This document shows positions 6,657 through 6,807 of a stretch of DNA of 6,807 nucleotides, one piece after another. The DNA is from Chloroflexota bacterium. Lineage in GTDB: Bacteria; Chloroflexota; UBA4733. The notes under the pieces were generated by a model. That model did no database searches. It was not told the DNA's origin and saw nothing but the letters and a program-made list of their open reading frames with translations. The stretch covers positions 1 to 6,807 of the forward strand of contig JAMDCW010000050.1 in NCBI GenBank assembly GCA_023489405.1. Reading direction: 5' to 3'. The position numbers and the translations under genes were made by a program. Position 1 is the stretch's first letter. Every line of letters starts with the position of its first letter.

Positions 6657-6807
6657 TTGGAATCATTTGTCATTACCGTCCTCGCATTAGTCTTAATCGC
6701 TGTCATCGGCACTCCACTCATCCGCCGTCTCACAGGAGGCGGATCGACGAAGTGTAATCGCTGTGATGGAACGGGAGAAGTTCACGAAAACTGGCCGGAT
6801 CCGGATG
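6657..6807 (+). CDS. Small membrane protein with CxxCxGxG motif (3' end missing)
   Basis: Fifty codons are visible before the window ends, with no stop. Residues 4-22 (FVITVLALVLIAVIGTPLI) form one membrane helix, followed by Arg-Arg, a Gly-rich linker and CNRCDGTGE (33-41), one copy of the DnaJ-type CxxCxGxG zinc-binding motif. The charge pattern puts the cysteine part in the cytoplasm. The TTG start is chosen from the GAGGGGGAG site six bases upstream; an in-frame GTG at 6630 is the alternative. A single visible copy could be one half of a two-copy zinc site completed beyond the edge, or a rubredoxin-like/zinc-ribbon module. I do not recognise the family and give no function. It is transcribed away from the dksA-like gene. 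Confidence 0.7.
   Translation, partial: MESFVITVLALVLIAVIGTPLIRRLTGGGSTKCNRCDGTGEVHENWPDPD

Overview
The window (6807 bp, no replicon context) looks like chromosomal DNA of a free-living bacterium of moderate GC. Three things suggest a Gram-positive-like lineage, possibly Chloroflexota (Ktedonobacteria-type): the membrane protein / ABC-2 ATPase / ABC-2 permease operon with start-stop overlaps, a cytosolic GH15 glucoamylase, and a short C4 DksA/TraR-type regulator. This placement is inference from gene style only; there is no rRNA or marker gene to test it.

Left block, + strand, 1-3549: three genes in one translationally coupled operon. The first, cut by the left edge, is a membrane-anchored, beta-rich protein that begins in-window at the end of what looks like a glutamine-amidotransferase-like fold, continues through a two-helix membrane hairpin and ends in a long extracytoplasmic beta region. 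It overlaps by 4 bp (ATGA) an ABC ATPase of the ABC-2 export class, which overlaps by 4 bp (GTGA) a six-helix ABC-2 permease. The three probably form one export or envelope complex of unknown substrate. The ATPase has an asparagine where the switch (H-loop) histidine is expected. Base composition falls noticeably from the second half of the ATPase gene into the permease gene.

Middle block, - strand, 5993-3491: a DksA/TraR-type zinc protein followed 73 bp later by a GH15 glucoamylase/alpha-glucan hydrolase with both catalytic glutamates present and no signal peptide. They may be co-transcribed. The last 59 bp of the glucoamylase gene overlap the permease gene tail to tail, so the two operons converge.

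Right block, 5994-6807: about 660 bp without a confident intact gene, separating the dksA-like gene from a divergent small gene at the right edge. It holds a consensus -10 box for the dksA-like gene, several short repeats and palindromes, and two - strand stretches that could be decayed coding sequence. The edge gene, cut by the window end, starts at TTG behind a strong ribosome binding site and encodes one N-terminal membrane helix followed by a DnaJ-type CxxCxGxG motif.

I see no CRISPR array, insertion sequence, tRNA, rRNA or recognised defence system. Most of the window is describable with known families. The least explained parts are the ABC operon's partner protein and substrate, the divergent intergenic region, and the small CxxCxGxG membrane protein.
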